64,000 nt of DNA from contig NC_061770.1 of the NCBI RefSeq assembly GCF_022458985.1, positions 3,411,001 to 3,475,000 of the forward strand. The letters are read 5' to 3'. The DNA is from Mugil cephalus (Eukaryota; Chordata; Actinopteri; Mugiliformes; Mugilidae). Below, piece by piece: positions 28,690-41,340 of the stretch. The notes beneath the pieces are model-generated. The model saw only the letters and a list, made by a program, of their open reading frames with translations. It searched no databases and had not been told where the DNA came from. The position numbers and the translations under genes are program-made. Every line of letters starts with the position of its first letter. Position 1 is the stretch's first letter.

Positions 28690-29260
28690 TATAAACAGAT
28701 GTCTTTTACATGTCCAACAAAGAAACTCAGTAGCAGAGCTAAGAAATGCTAATGTTGAAGAGTTTGACTGCTGAAGGGGCAAAGGATGTCTTGCACTGTG
28801 GATAAATCAGCCTCTGGCTGAAGGAGCTACCTGAAGTCCCAACTAAAGTCTCACAGGGGCTGCGAGGGGTTGTTCTTGATGGGGTTGCTCCACTGAGTCC
28901 AGAGGACAGCCCAGGAACTGGACCTCTTTATCAGTTTGTCCATTTTTTTTGTCCTTCTCTGACACATGGAGATGCGACCTTTTACAAGATGCAGCTCTAC
29001 ACTTTTTGCAGATTGCTGCACTCCAAAAGGTGTCCAGCTGTTGACGAAAGTGATTTTATGATGGTGTCATAAAAGGGCCTCAGTAGTGTCGTCATCAGAC
29101 ACACAGGTGTGAAGCCTCACTGTGGTCCGTTCTTGGGGTAGTTGGTGGTCCATGCCGTCAGCTGGCTGTCTACACCCACTGCTTCTAACTTCCCCTTGTG
29201 AAGCGAGGGTTGTATCGTGTTGAAGGCACTGGAAAAGTCAATAAACAATACTCACACAGT
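28690..29260 (-). mobile_element. Non-LTR retrotransposon RT fragment (Rex/CR1-like)
   Basis: Conceptual minus-strand reading gives FNTIQPSLHKGKLEAVGVDS and later FAPSAVKLFNISISSA, with several stops and frame changes. The first matches the start of the RT palm region following the [A/S]FNTI motif of Rex/CR1-like fish LINEs; the second is close to their C-terminus. It is a dead, internally degraded copy. Confidence 0.6.
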
Positions 29261-29279
29261 GCCTTTGACTTTTGATTTC

Positions 29280-29545
29280 ATCTCATCTCATCTTCTACCG
29301 CTTAATCCTCACTAAGATCGTGGAGGTTGCTGGAGCCTACCCCATCTGTCATTGGGTGAGAGGCAGGGCACACCCTGGACAGGTTACCAGCTCATCGCAG
29401 GGGCTAACACAGAGACAAACAACCATTCACACTCACACTCACACCTAGGGTCAGGTTAGAGTCACCAATTAGTCTAACGAGCATGTCTGGTGGGAGGTGG
29501 GAGGAAGACCCGGAGAAAACTCACGCGCTAACCGCTGTGCCGCCT
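29280..29545 (+). repeat. Dispersed fish repeat (family R1), long copy
   Basis: It begins CATCTCATCTTCTACCGCTT and contains CACCCTGGACAGGTTACCAG, ACCATTCACACTCACACTCA and GGTGGGAGGAAGACCCGGAG. The same word order occurs at 41064-41340, in part at 42765-42890, and in inverse orientation at 61855-61912 and 63430-63548. It is a high-copy, probably SINE-like fish repeat; I could not name the family. Confidence 0.75.
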
Positions 29546-29549
29546 GACT

Positions 29550-30800
29550 TAAGATGTACTGAGCATAAAATATGAGGCTGAAATAATTTTTGTGGAAAAG
29601 GTAAGTATACCATTGCCCTCAGAAGCTACTTTTTAGCAGAAATAAATTCTTAAAGTTTTGTGAAGATGACAGCCATCATTTTCCACTCCTCCATGCCAAT
29701 GTCCTCCAGTTGCAAGGTGCAAGGTGATAGTTTTCCTGTGTGTACTGTTCATTGTGAAGTTTGGGCTCAAAACCTCAAAGTCAATAACTCTGAATTTCTT
29801 TTATGCATAATCCCTCTGTGGTTGTTATAGTGTGCTTAAAATCACATTGAAAAGTCCACTTCAGATTCAACATTAGCTTTCAGACTTCAAGTGCTCCTTG
29901 ATATGATGCAGAATTCAGAGTTGAATCAATGACCATGTGCTGCGCAGATACCTGAAGACTACTGAAAAGCTGTCTTCATGTCCAGACATCTCCATTACTG
30001 ATTTGTTTCTCTGACACGTTAACAGTCTGATCTTCACCTGTATATTCATTGACAAACTGTAGTTTTTCTGGGATTTTATTTTTGGATAACAAAAGCTTTT
30101 TCCTGACATGTCTCCAGGCAGGTACAATTTGCATCCTCTCTTTCTGACAGACATTCTGACAACTGCAGGGAGAGATGCCTGAAGAATTTTGAAGATATTG
30201 TAGACTTGTTTTTGTAACAGTCATTTGCAAACTAGGGAATTGTGTGTTTAAAATTATCTGGAGATCTTTTTATGATGCATATCCCACTCATAGACCTCTG
30301 CTACACTTCCTTTTTCCTGAAAGAGATCTCTTTAGATTTGGCATCATGACACAGGCAGCCACGGAAGTAGTAGCCAAGGAAGACTTGTAACCAGAAGGCT
30401 TCTAGGTGGACTGGAAGAGAGGTCCTCATTTTTTATCTGCTGTGTTCTCCATCAAGGAGAGTGCTGATCCTGTCAGCCATCCAGTGTCCTGGACTCTCCA
30501 GTGACACCAAAAGAGGTTTCTAGTCTCCAATGGCTTCCAGTGTGCTGTGGAACATAGCATTATAAAAGTATTATAACTGACTACGTGCGCAAAAGTCTTT
30601 TTTTAATCATTAAAGTTTAATTTTGAACCAAAACATAAGATTTTTGAACATAACCCTGTATATTATCACCATTTCTGATTGAAATAATTGAAAGAAGTTA
30701 CATTGATGACACAGTTTAATAGGTTGAATCACACATGTATTGCCGCATAAGCCCTAAGACAAACAATCCTCCCATGGTTGGCCATGTTATACAGTATCTG
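29550..30800. other. Intergenic, probable old repeat, unassigned
   Basis: The minus strand has fragments of open frame (about 29915-30230) with Lys/Arg- and Cys-containing text, but they are broken by stops and not recognised. The region may hold a decayed transposon. No confident gene. Confidence 0.4.
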
Positions 30801-30814
30801 TCCAACAACAGGAG

Positions 30815-30895
30815 CTACCTTTTCAGTATTTATCCCGAGGGATAAATAAAGTATCTATCTGTCTGTCTATCTGTCCATCCGTCCGTCCTGTACTG
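30815..30895 (+). repeat. LINE-like 3' tail with TCTG/TCTA microsatellite
   Basis: TTTATCCCGAGGGATAAATA followed by AAGTATCTATCTGTCTGTC repeats. This is the terminal signature of fish non-LTR elements that end in a tetranucleotide tail. Only the extreme 3' end is recognisable. Confidence 0.6.
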
Positions 30896-31574
30896 AGTGT
30901 CTAGCGAGAGTATTTTTAATGAGTTGAACCCGTCCCCAAGTAGAACCACAAACAAAAAATAAAAAATGTGCAAAAGTAAGAGAAGTCAAATATATAGCAA
31001 TAAAACAAAAATATAAAATACAAAAATGCAAAGCACAATACACAAAATTGAATATTTTAAATAGGTATACAAACAACTCTGCACTTCCGGCCCACCACCA
31101 CTGCTTTAATATTGAAATCATTTCTAAAAATAAAATTTATATGATTTAATTGGGTGAACCTGAATAAGTGAGTGAGTACAACTCATTTGGAATTTGTGGT
31201 TAATTGTTGTTGTTAAATAGAGTAAGGGTAAGTTAAGTAGACTTAATAAATTAAAGTCTGTTGCACTATATACTCAAGTAGTTGTAATAAAATGCATTAC
31301 ATTTACTTTACTTTGAGGCAGTGTATATTTTTAAGTAAAATCAATTTAATAGATTTTACAGCAAAATAGTATTTAAATTTTGTCTTTCTAATATGACACC
31401 TGCTCCCCAAAAGTTCATTTATAAAAATCAACAACCATTTAAAGACATGAGAAATGATAGGAACGCACAGTAAGACATGATCAAACAGTCACAGCACAGT
31501 CACAGTTCAGACATCTTTTTTTTGTGCAGATGTGTAGATGTAGACAAATGTTCCCTGACAATTTAACTTTTGCG

Positions 31575-34240
31575 CTACGTCTGTGTTTTAAAGTAGAAGA
31601 GTTTGCGGAGGAAGTTGAAGGAGCCAGGCATCTGCTTGTAGAGGCCTTTTGCAGAATTTTGGGAAACTTCGTGGTTCACCTGGAAACGAGCACAATGACG
31701 GAATGATTAGATAGATATACCTCTGTTTGAAATATATATTAAAAGGCTTTCAGTGGCTAATGGGATCCAACATGGTTCCAGCCACCTTTGCTGGTATAGT
31801 AAAAAAAGCTCACCATCATCAACATTGTGACCAAGTCATCGGTAGCAGCGTTTTCCTCAAGGATACGATCCAGTGTCTCTACGTACCAGGAGCCCGACTG
31901 GGTGTCTCTCCAGGACACATAACCTGTCACAAAGATATGTCTATGTAGAGTTCTGACTTCTATTGGAGAGACTATACTATTAAGTTAAATATTAAATATA
32001 CATTCAGACGCAAACACACCAGGAAATGTAGAGTATGAGACCAGGATGTCACTCGGGGTTGGCAGCGTGGGTCTGGCATCCACCTCGTCGGACGTGCTCA
32101 GAGAGTCGCTGCTGGATGACACCGGGATGGCGTCTGTTTCGTCGTCTACTCCACCGCTGGATGGTTCGACCTCATCAGGGGAAACCTCAAAGCCTGTGTC
32201 TTTTTCACCTCAAGGCCAAAAAAAAGTTTCCCTATAATAATACTTTACACACACAAGACGTATTACAGTTACGAGTTATTGAGCAGTGTGTTCAGGGTTA
32301 GCTACCTCCTCCACAGGCCTGAATGAAGAAAAGTTTAGGTTTGCCTTGTAAAGACGGGCAATGCTGGCCGTTGAGGTAGTTTGTGATGTGCTGAACCGGG
32401 ACGTGTAGTCCATCCACACCGTACACGGCACCAGGGAAGCGGTTGTGACTCACCTACAAACATATAACAAATACAAATTACATCATATATACTGTATGTG
32501 TGTGTGACACTGACACATCTTTTGTTATTTTAGGCTGTTAATCAAAATATAATGAAGTTACAGTTACTGTATATAATAATATACCTCAGCTTTAAATTCA
32601 CATTCACATAAGAGTCACAAAAGCTTAAAAAATTATAATGATTTTCATGCAGTCTACTTTCAAGAGCTCAAACACATATGGACAAATTGACCTAATCCTG
32701 AATAAAATGTTCATTGTTAATGCTTTGTTCAGAGTCCTTTGCAGGGAATGGCTGGCCTATGTATCACATATGTATCACCAAAGAACAGTTCATTCCTTTG
32801 TGATGCTTTGTTGGAACCTTTACAGTCACAGAGAAAGTTGTGCTGTGATGGAATACAATAGCTGGAATGATATTAAATTATGCATAATTACAGAGGCTGG
32901 TACCAAGTAATATGAAGATGAACTGTTTAATGTGAAGTGTCCACAACGTTAGAAGGGCTGGAACAAGAGAAAACAAATATATGGTAGAACAGGTCTTACC
33001 TCGGTCCCGTGGGACAGCATGATGACCACACAGCAGTCGTACTGTGAATGGTCCTTTTTACGCAAACATGACAGTTCATGTTTGATTTGCTGAAATGTGG
33101 AGATAAGTGTTAGCATCACATTGGCCAAGTCATAAGTCCAGCCTCAGACACAGTGGCAGAAAAAACGGACATCTTACTCTTTGTTTCAGGTTCGTTTTGA
33201 CCTCCACAATGAAGTTGAGAGCCTTGAATCTCCTCTCCAGCTTGTCGCAGTCTATGTTGGAGCCCTTGCGATCGTTCAGGTCGCTCCCGGGTTCGAAGTC
33301 CACGTTGTTTATGATGAGGCAATGACCACAGGGGCTAGCGTCTATTTTGTAGCACTGACATACAGCAGTACAAAAATACAGAGAAAGAAGTGTAACAATA
33401 TATAAGAGTTTGAGTAAAAAAGGATTGGTTGTTACGTGCATGATAAATGAGTGGAACTTACCTGAAGACTATCCCGTCGTGTTCTACCTTGATGTCTTAG
33501 TCTCAAGAAATCGTTGTCAGGTGCTGTGGTATACACATTAATACATGTTCAGCATCAAAGAAGTTACCAGACTTATGAATATTAAATGAACTGCATAGCT
33601 TACATGGACTAGGAGCAGGACTAGGTTTAGGTAATGGATAGACAGAGAGAGGCTCTTTCTTTGGCTTATCATCATCCATAGGAGAGTCTATTAAAGAAAC
33701 AGAGAGCATGCATGTGAGAAAAAAAAACACATCAGTGTTCAATTACAAATGACTGAATCTATTTAAATGCCCTGACATTGTGAATGTAAAGAATAATCAG
33801 ACGTACAAATTGGGAGAGGCTGGAGAACAGGGCGCACAACTGGAGTTGGTGATGCAGGCTGCAGATGAACTGCTGGAGTTCCACTCTGAAGGATCTCTGC
33901 CAAACTGTGCTGACCTGTTTCTAGAAGGCACTCTAGAAATAACGGGAAGGCCCGACTCCCCCGGGTTTCCAAGTCCCGGACTAACTGCCTGGCTTGATCT
34001 CGTCTGGTCCCCGAGCTCTGATAGGGAACAGTCAAGCGTGTGCACAATCAGCCTTTACTTTATTTTAGAAATATCCGAAAATCCGACGATTGACCAACTG
34101 AAACCTACCTTTATCTCATCGATCATGTCCTGGGTGAACACTCCTTTTTCAAGAAGGCCATCGTAGATGTTAGATGGATCCAAGTCTTTCACCACATTAG
34201 TCCTGTTGCGCTGAAGTATTTTCTTGTGTTTTTCCTCCAT
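31575..34240 (-). CDS. CASP9: Caspase-9 (initiator caspase with CARD)
   Basis: Initiator cysteine protease activated by the APAF1/cytochrome c apoptosome, which cleaves caspase-3 and -7. Ten minus-strand exons: 34109-34240, 33807-34017, 33604-33687, 33462-33523, 33178-33354, 33000-33089, 32306-32453, 32020-32208, 31814-31923, 31575-31679. They sum to 1308 bases, 435 aa. The CARD (1-90) starts [15 protein letters not shown]. The caspase domain follows a Pro-rich linker. CGHCLIINN opens the large subunit, His249 lies in MLSHGTE and Cys299 in FFIQACGGG, the caspase-9 form of the active site (most others have QACRG). In the inter-subunit linker Asp327 precedes AIPV, like an IAP-binding motif, and Asp345 ends DEVD before [26 protein letters not shown] identifies the family. 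All phases agree. It is divergent from DNAJC16. Confidence 0.97.
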
Positions 34241-35177
34241 TTTCCATTCAGTTCCAAGTAAATGATGTTATGTGCAATAGAACTATACTTAAAAAGGTGA
34301 AATATGGGATGTCAGGATGCGGTTGAAACCTAAAATGTACGCGGAGATCCTATTCTTTGGCAAAAGTGAAACGATATTTGTTACTTCTCTTGTTTCCCTC
34401 GGTTGCGTTGGGCATTTCCGTGTTTACATCACCGCAGACTCTGATTGGCCCGAAGAAGGGCGCGTTCGATTTTATTCACGGTGCGTCGCCATCTAGTGGG
34501 CGGCCTTGAGCGATGCATCAATTCCACAAACATCGCGGCGCCCCAAAGGCTAAACCTAACGCACAAAATAATCGTAAACCTTCGCAAAAAAAATACTCAA
34601 TCTCCCAACGTGCCTTTCGACACCGACTGACCGCCTCCCCCTCTACTCCTGCTTAGCATCAGTAGCAGCAGGTTGTCAGCTCGCCGAGGAGGGACTGTGG
34701 GATGCAGCCGAACACACCCTTCGCATTTCGCCGTTAACCGAGAACTAGGAACCGAAATAGAGACAAAAAACCTTCAGCTAAAATGTGGCGCAGTAGCGGC
34801 TGACCGCATCCGTTTGAGGTGACTTGGAATGTAGGACTGTGGAGACGGCTCTAGCCCTCTAGCAACGACTCTAACCCTAATAGAAAAATGCGTTTCATTC
34901 TCGAAAAGCAGCGCTAATGACATTGCCTCGTAATACCACCAACAGTATTATTGGTGCCTGTTTCAGAATATAGCCGAGTTTACTTCTCTTGTGTTGCATG
35001 CTATAGGGCCATTCCGTCATTTCCTAGCACCCTGGCAGTCTGCTCTTCACGGCTAACGACATTTGGTGGAAAGGCTGATTTGCAAACCGTTTAAGATCTG
35101 TGTGAAGATGCTTAGCCCACCGTGACTTGGTAGTACTGACAGGTCTTGTGGTGTGTTTAAGGTAACTGTGGTCAAAG
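34241..35177. promoter_or_regulatory. Divergent CASP9 / DNAJC16 promoter region
   Basis: The start codons of the two genes lie 936 bases apart, head-to-head. An inverted CCAAT box (ATTGG, 34444-34448) is present in a locally GC- and CpG-richer stretch (34400-34740), which fits a TATA-less bidirectional promoter. The DNAJC16 5' UTR probably lies in the right part (34700-35177). The transcription starts are not visible in sequence. Confidence 0.5.
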
Positions 35178-38100
35178 ATGTCTCTGCCGCTGGCTGTAGT
35201 GGTGGTCCTGTCTGTGCTGCTGGCAGGACCAACCCACGCTGGGCCTGACATGGACCCATACAAAATCCTGGGAGTGACCAGGAGTGCAAGCCAGGCTGAG
35301 ATCAAGAAGGTCTACAAGCGTCTCGCAAAAGAATGGTAAATATTTCCCCTTAGTGACACTTTAAATATCAATGCTGATTTCAATTCTTAACTGATGAGTG
35401 TCTCCTTCTCCAGGCATCCTGACAAAAACAAAAATCCAGGAGCTGAGGACATGTTTATAAAGATTACTAAATCGTATGAGGTCAGTCATTTAAACAAAGG
35501 GATTTATCAATATGTCGCTCATGCATGTCTTCCTCATTGATATTTATCCTGTCTCAATCCAGATCCTGTCCAGTGAGGACAAACGCACCAATTATGACCG
35601 CTATGGGCAGACTGATGATACCCAGCCTTATGGCAATGGCCGCTATGCACATCGCCGGGACAGCTTCTACTTCGACGAGTCCTTCTTCAACTTTCCCTTC
35701 AACGGCAAGAACCATAGAGACTTTGCTGACAGCAAGTACACATTGCATTTCAACCAGTATGTTAACGACGTGGTGCCCGACAGCTACAAGAGGCCGTACC
35801 TGATAAAGATAACCTCTGACTGGTGCTTCAGCTGCATCCATATCGAGCCTGTCTGGAAAGAGGTGGTGCAGGAGATGGAGAGTTTAGGTGTGGAATTAAT
35901 CTAGAAATCGTTCAAAGTTTTCCTGCAATCCTGGCCTGTGTGAAAGGGTGAGTTCGCAAGGCTGACTTCCGTTTGCGGATATCCTGTCTCTGCAGGTGTC
36001 GGAGTAGGTGTTGTGGATGTTGGTTACGAGAGACGGCTAGCTAATCACCTCGGTGCTCACCGCACTCCGTCGATACTAGGAGTCATCAGTGGCAAGGTGA
36101 CGTTTTTCCATTATGCTGTTGCAAAGGAGCACCTGAGACAGTTTGTAGAAGACCTTCTTCCTCAGAGACTTGTGGAGCGGGTAAATATCCAGATCTGGTC
36201 ATAAACCTTGTATTTTACGTATGATTAAACGCAGGAAAACTTATTTACAATGCACATACACAAAGGGTTGTGTTGACTATGACATTTTATATATTCTTAT
36301 TCCAGGTTACAGACAAGAATAACTTGCAGTTCTTGAACAGCTGGCATGAGCTCAACAAACCCCATGTGCTTCTGTTTGACCAAGTGCCTGTTGTTCCTCT
36401 ACTATACAAAGTGGGTTCTTGCCATGTGTTTTACGTGAAATGTAGTTCATATGTCACTAAAACTAACTACATTGCTAATGCAAACACTCATTTATCTTTG
36501 CTTCTCTATAGCTGACAGCTTTTGCTTATAAGGATTACTTGCAGTTTGGCTATGTGGACCAGGGCCTTTCAGAGACCGGCAATCTGCAGAAACAGTTTAA
36601 TATCAACACGTACGCACCGACCATGCTGGTCTTCAAAGAGAATGTTGACAAGCCAGCTGACATTATACAGGTAAACCAAAGCAGTGTGCGACATATTGAA
36701 ATGAAGTCGCTCCATTTTTTTTTCTACCAGCATTTGCAAAAATGTCTTCTTTTGTCGACAGGCTAAAGGAATGAAGAAGCAAATTATTGATGAGTTCATG
36801 GCAAACAACAAGTTTCTCCTTGCACCGCGGCTGGTCAATCAGAAGCTCTTTGATGAGCTCTGTCCTGTCAAACAGTTCCACAGACGCAGGAAGTAAGAGA
36901 GACTCAACGTTTTTATCTTCTGTTCGTACCTGATGAAATGGAAATGTGCAAATGAAATGTATCTTTTGTTTGGTTGTAATTGCCAGCCTTATCTGAGCCC
37001 TTATAAAGTCTTCATGAAACAGATATTGCAGAGTTATTTGCTTCAGCAACGTCTGTCCTGCTAGGGAGCACCCCAGAGTGCAGGAAACATATGAAAAACA
37101 TACGGCTGACACGCAATACAGTCATATATGAACGCTTTCATTGAAACTTGAAGTTATGCACCTTCTTTTTTTCTTATTCACTATAATGTCTCTCCTCCCC
37201 ACAGATACTGTGTGCTGCTGATCACAGGTGATGAGGAAACCTTTTCTTTTGGAAACCAGGCATTTCTCTCATTTGCTTCCACCAATACTAGAGAAGTTGT
37301 GAGGTTTGCATATGTGTACCAACGACTCCAGCAACCACTTTGTGACATCCTCATGCAAAACAAAGACAGCGCACAGTCACCACCGCAGGTACACTCGCAC
37401 ATGCCCAGCACTGCAGCCTCCTGTTCCAGTTACATAGTGTATATAGTGTTTAAGCTTGTGATGTGTTTTGTGTGTCACCACTACTTTGTTGTGGTTGTGT
37501 GTGGAGGTGGTGATCCTGGAGAGGCGCAATGCTGCGGGGAAGGCGTTGTACAAGCCGGTCACCGCCTGGAACGGCAGCAAGGAGGACAAGCAGCTCCTAG
37601 TGGAGGAGTTGGACAGACTTCAAAAGGACCCGTCGATCCTGATCCATGACGTCATGCTGCCCGAACTCAACAACGAGTTTGCCTCTGTATGTTCTCTCTG
37701 AGTAAAAGTTTTTTTGGCTAATATTCTTATAACCAAGTTTTTTTTACACGTCAACCTCCAGTGTTGCTACTAACCACTACTAATACTTTTACCCTGTAGA
37801 TGTTTGTAATTCGATGGATCTATGCATCTTACGATTACCTCTCTGAAGTCATTGATGATATTCTACATAACAACTGGTAGGTACGCCTGCTTCCATTTAG
37901 ATCCCAATTTTAATTTGCTGTACAGCAATATTTTACCCATATGTTTCATTCTGATCCAGGGAGGAATTGATCCACTATTGTTACAATGTGACATTTAACT
38001 TTGAGTTCAGCTCCTGTTCACAAAGCCATTGAGATAAATGCACTGGCATTTATTGCTGTTCTGTGGTTCTTGAACCAATTCAATTTAATTCAATTAACTT

Positions 38101-39532
38101 TTATTTATATAGCTTCAGTAACACTAGAAATTGTCTCAAGACACTTTACAAAAACCGACCTGAAAGTTGCAGTGTTCTGTATGTGAATGTGTTTGGTTTG
38201 ATTGGGAAGAAAAGAACGTTTAAGTATATATGATGAGAAGGCGCCAGCTTGTCAGACAGCTCTGACGGGTGTGCACTCTTCCAAAGACACATCAGGAAAA
38301 CTAAGGGGTAATGTAATTATAAGGATTGGTGTAATTGAATATACCTAACCCTAACCCTGGCTCTCCTGGTTCCACAACAACAAACACAGCTTGTACTTGT
38401 CCCTTTAATACAGTGTGTCTTGTTGATGTGTTGCAGGCGTGAGATGATGCCTCTTCTGTCCCTCATCTTCTCTGCCTTGTTTATCTTGTTTGGAACTGTG
38501 GTCATTCAGGCCTTCAGGTTGGTTGATTGGTGTTTCATTTTCTAAGGAAGGCACAGTATAAAAGAAGAAGATAGAGAAAAGCAGTAATGCTGTTGAATGT
38601 TCCTCTTCTATCCCTATTCACCTCCTTTTGCATTTTCCCTCTGTGTGTCTGCAGCGACTCAAGTGATGATAAGCAGACAAAACCAAAGGCAAAAGATGGA
38701 ACAAAAGCAGAAAATGGGTCATCAGGGTCCAGCAGTACTTCAAGGCAAGAATACATTTTACACAGTTTTTTAGTGCAAGATTTACTGTCGTGGTTTTAAA
38801 CTCTGTGTTTGTGCTGTCAATTTCAGTCGTGCTCCCAAGAAGAACTTTGTGGAGGTGACCGAGCTGACAGACATCACTTACGTGAGCAACCTTGTGAAGT
38901 TAAGGCCAGGACACATGAACATCGTGTTGGTTCTCACTGATGCCTCCAAGAACATCCTGCTTAGCAAGTTTGCCAAAGAGGTCTATTCCTTCACAGGGTG
39001 AGCTAAATATTCCCTGCAGAAGTCAGTTGTATGAGTTTGTGTGGGTTCTTTAAGGACATGTTGCATTTTCTTCCAACTCTCCAGGAGCCTGACGCTGCAT
39101 TTCTCCTTCCTGAATATTGACAAACACACCGAGTGGATGAACACGCTGCTGGAATATGCCCAGGACGCCATGCAGATCGATGCAGACGAGGATGATGGGG
39201 GAAGCCACAAGGTGGACTACACGGGCTACGTGCTGGCACTTAATGGCTACAAGAAGTACCTGTGTCTGTTTAAGCCTGTTTACACTGGAGAAGACCTTGA
39301 CAGTAAGTCATCTGAGGATGAAGGGGCCGCTTCTGGAGGCAGGTCCAGGTCCAGTTCCCGTGACGACCACCCATCGCGCAAATCCAATCGATCCCGCAGC
39401 ATATCCACCCTCCAGATCCACCACAAACTGGATCGCCTGGGGTTGTGGATGGAGAGGCTCATGGAGGGCACTTTGCCTCGTTACTACATCCCAGCCTGGC
39501 CAGGACTAGACAAGATCACCCCCTGTAAATAG
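35178..39532 (+). CDS. DNAJC16: DnaJ homolog subfamily C member 16
   Basis: Membrane-anchored J-protein of the endoplasmic reticulum, implicated in regulating autophagosome size. Fourteen coding exons: 35178-35335, 35414-35480, 35563-35887, 35996-36180, 36306-36410, 36512-36670, 36762-36892, 37205-37388, 37507-37686, 37800-37876, 38437-38517, 38655-38744, 38827-38997, 39085-39532. They encode 786 aa (human about 782). There is a signal peptide (MSLPLAVVVVLSVLLAGPTH), then a J domain (about 27-95) with HPD at 54-56. A thioredoxin-like domain follows, with WCFSC (Cys163, Cys166). One membrane segment (about 529-550, PLLSLIFSALFILFGTVVIQ) precedes an Asp/Lys- and Ser-rich stretch and a C-terminal region ending LDKITPCK. 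Intron 12 (38745-38826) uses a GC donor (AAG|GCAAGA). Intron 10 holds an inverted L2 tail. All phases agree. Confidence 0.97.
38075..38168 (-). mobile_element. L2 LINE 3' tail fragment in DNAJC16 intron 10
   Basis: CAATTCAATTTAATTCAATT followed by TTTATTTATATAGC and CTCAAGACACTTTACAAAAAC is the reverse complement of the L2 3' end seen at 60210-60296. It is a short insertion on the strand opposite to DNAJC16, far from the splice sites. Confidence 0.85.
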
Positions 39533-40757
39533 GTAAAGGGGAAGGACTTTCTCATTTATCTACTGTCACTCTCAAATGGTTTGATTCATTGTGGAAGTGA
39601 GGCAAAAACTGCCTCTTTCGCACTTGAGATATTTGATAGGTACAAGTTCTTTTAATTTTACTACCAACTTGGCTTTAGTCCAACTACTGTGGTACAGCTC
39701 CTTTAGCATACCTCTTATACTCATCGCATGCTGTTTTCAACTGCTGTTTAGTCATATTTTATTCAGGCAAATGTTGCTGCTACAGCGTGTGAAGAGAAAA
39801 TCACTGTGGCCTCCTTGGAGTCGGGTTAGGGTCTGACAGAACTGGTTTAAAAGACCTGAGGGTAACGGTAGAGTCAGACTCTCTCCAGAGACACAAACAT
39901 AGTGTTGCACTCCATTGTATGCTTGAAGTGCCACAAACAGTAGTGTGACTAACTTAAGAAGCTCTCTGCACAACTGGCCAGCTGTGGCACGAAATGAGTG
40001 TGAATAATGGTCACACAAACCACTGACGAGTGTTTCTGGAGCATCTGACAAGCAGTTTGGACGGAGTGTGAAGGCCTCATTGATAAATACTGTGAATAGA
40101 GATGCATGAAACTAACATTAAATGTGTTTGCCTTTTTATACATCTCAGCTCAGTTTTTGTTTATGGCATAGTTTATCTCCTAAATGCAGACTCTCTCGTG
40201 CAATATACCGTACTGCTGTCATGACAATGCCTTTTACCCAGGAACCTCAAGGATCACTCCATGTCCTTCCTTGATCACATGCTTGCAGAAAAACAAAGCC
40301 CCTCTTTTTTGTTACACCGAGATAGTCGGAGTTTGCGGTTGAGTATTTCACTACATGCAAAAATGATTTAACAACCTCAGTTAGCCAGTAGCTTTATGTA
40401 GCAAACGTAATAAACAGGCTGTTCCTTTCATTTTCTCAGTGTTTTCCAAAAGCCTGACTGATATTACATCTTGACCCCTAAAAAGTGGAACTTTATGTAT
40501 GCTTGCTTGTTTAATTATTTTTCTTTTGATACATTAAAAAATGTCAATATCTTTCTGTTGATATCAAGTGATGTAAATATCATGCATACAGAGATCGTCC
40601 TATCTATACATCTGTACTTTATGTCATTTGGAAAGTAAGGTGAATGTTTTACATTATTGAAATACTATCTTTTTTTAAATTGGTGTCAAAAAAGAGTATG
40701 CTGCTGTAAGATGTTTCAGTTGGTCTTCTTCAGTGCATTTATCTTCTTGTTGGTTGT

Positions 40758-40763
40758 AATAAA
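40758..40763 (+). terminator. Probable DNAJC16 polyadenylation signal
   Basis: AATAAA at the end of a T-rich tail about 1.2 kb after the DNAJC16 stop codon. An earlier AATAAA at 40409 could be an alternative site; the position of the true end is not certain. Confidence 0.5.
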
Positions 40764-41063
40764 ATGCTAAAACACTAATTTCCCTAGCAGCTTATTTAGC
40801 AGGAGGGCCGTCAGCGTTAAGACACTGGCAGACCTAAGTAACCTCAGGTCCTTGCAGTTGATATTTAGCAAGGCAGAGATGTATTTAGGAATCAGCTCTG
40901 CTCAGTTAGAGAGTTTTTACGACATTCATCTCATGAGCAGAGAAGTACGTTGATCAAAGTGGAGTGGAGTTGTATGAGGTAGTTGCAGTATCTATACCGT
41001 AGACTGTGGACAGCAAATCCCTAGTTTCGAGAAGCAGAGAAGAGCAGTAAAATTGTTCAGAAA

Positions 41064-41340
41064 TCTCAACTCATCTTCCATACCGCCCAATCCTGCACTA
41101 GGGTCGCGGGGGCGAGAGACATCAGGCGAGAGGTGGGGTACACCCCGGACAGGTCGCCAGTCCATTGCAGGGCTAACACATAGACATACAACCATTCACA
41201 CTCACACTCACACCGAAGGTCAATCTAGAGTCACCAATTAGCCTAGCGAGCATGTCTTTGGAGGTGGGAGGAAGCCGGAGTACCCGGAGAGAACCTACAC
41301 GAACACATGGAGAACATCCAAACTCCACCCAGAAAGGCCC
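41064..41340 (+). repeat. Dispersed fish repeat (family R1), long copy
   Basis: Same family as 29280-29545. It has CAACTCATCTTCCATACCGC, ACACCCCGGACAGGTCGCCA, ACCATTCACACTCACACTCA and GAGGTGGGAGGAAGCCGGAG. Identity to the other copy is high enough to read by eye across the whole length. Confidence 0.8.

Noticed and set aside
34361-34375. Interferon-response-like word AAAAGTGAAACG near CASP9
   Set aside because: Only half of a consensus element; chance occurrence cannot be excluded.
36663-37112. 149-aa minus-strand open frame
   Set aside because: It is antisense to DNAJC16 exon 7 and its intron; the plus strand has the conserved protein and correct splice sites.
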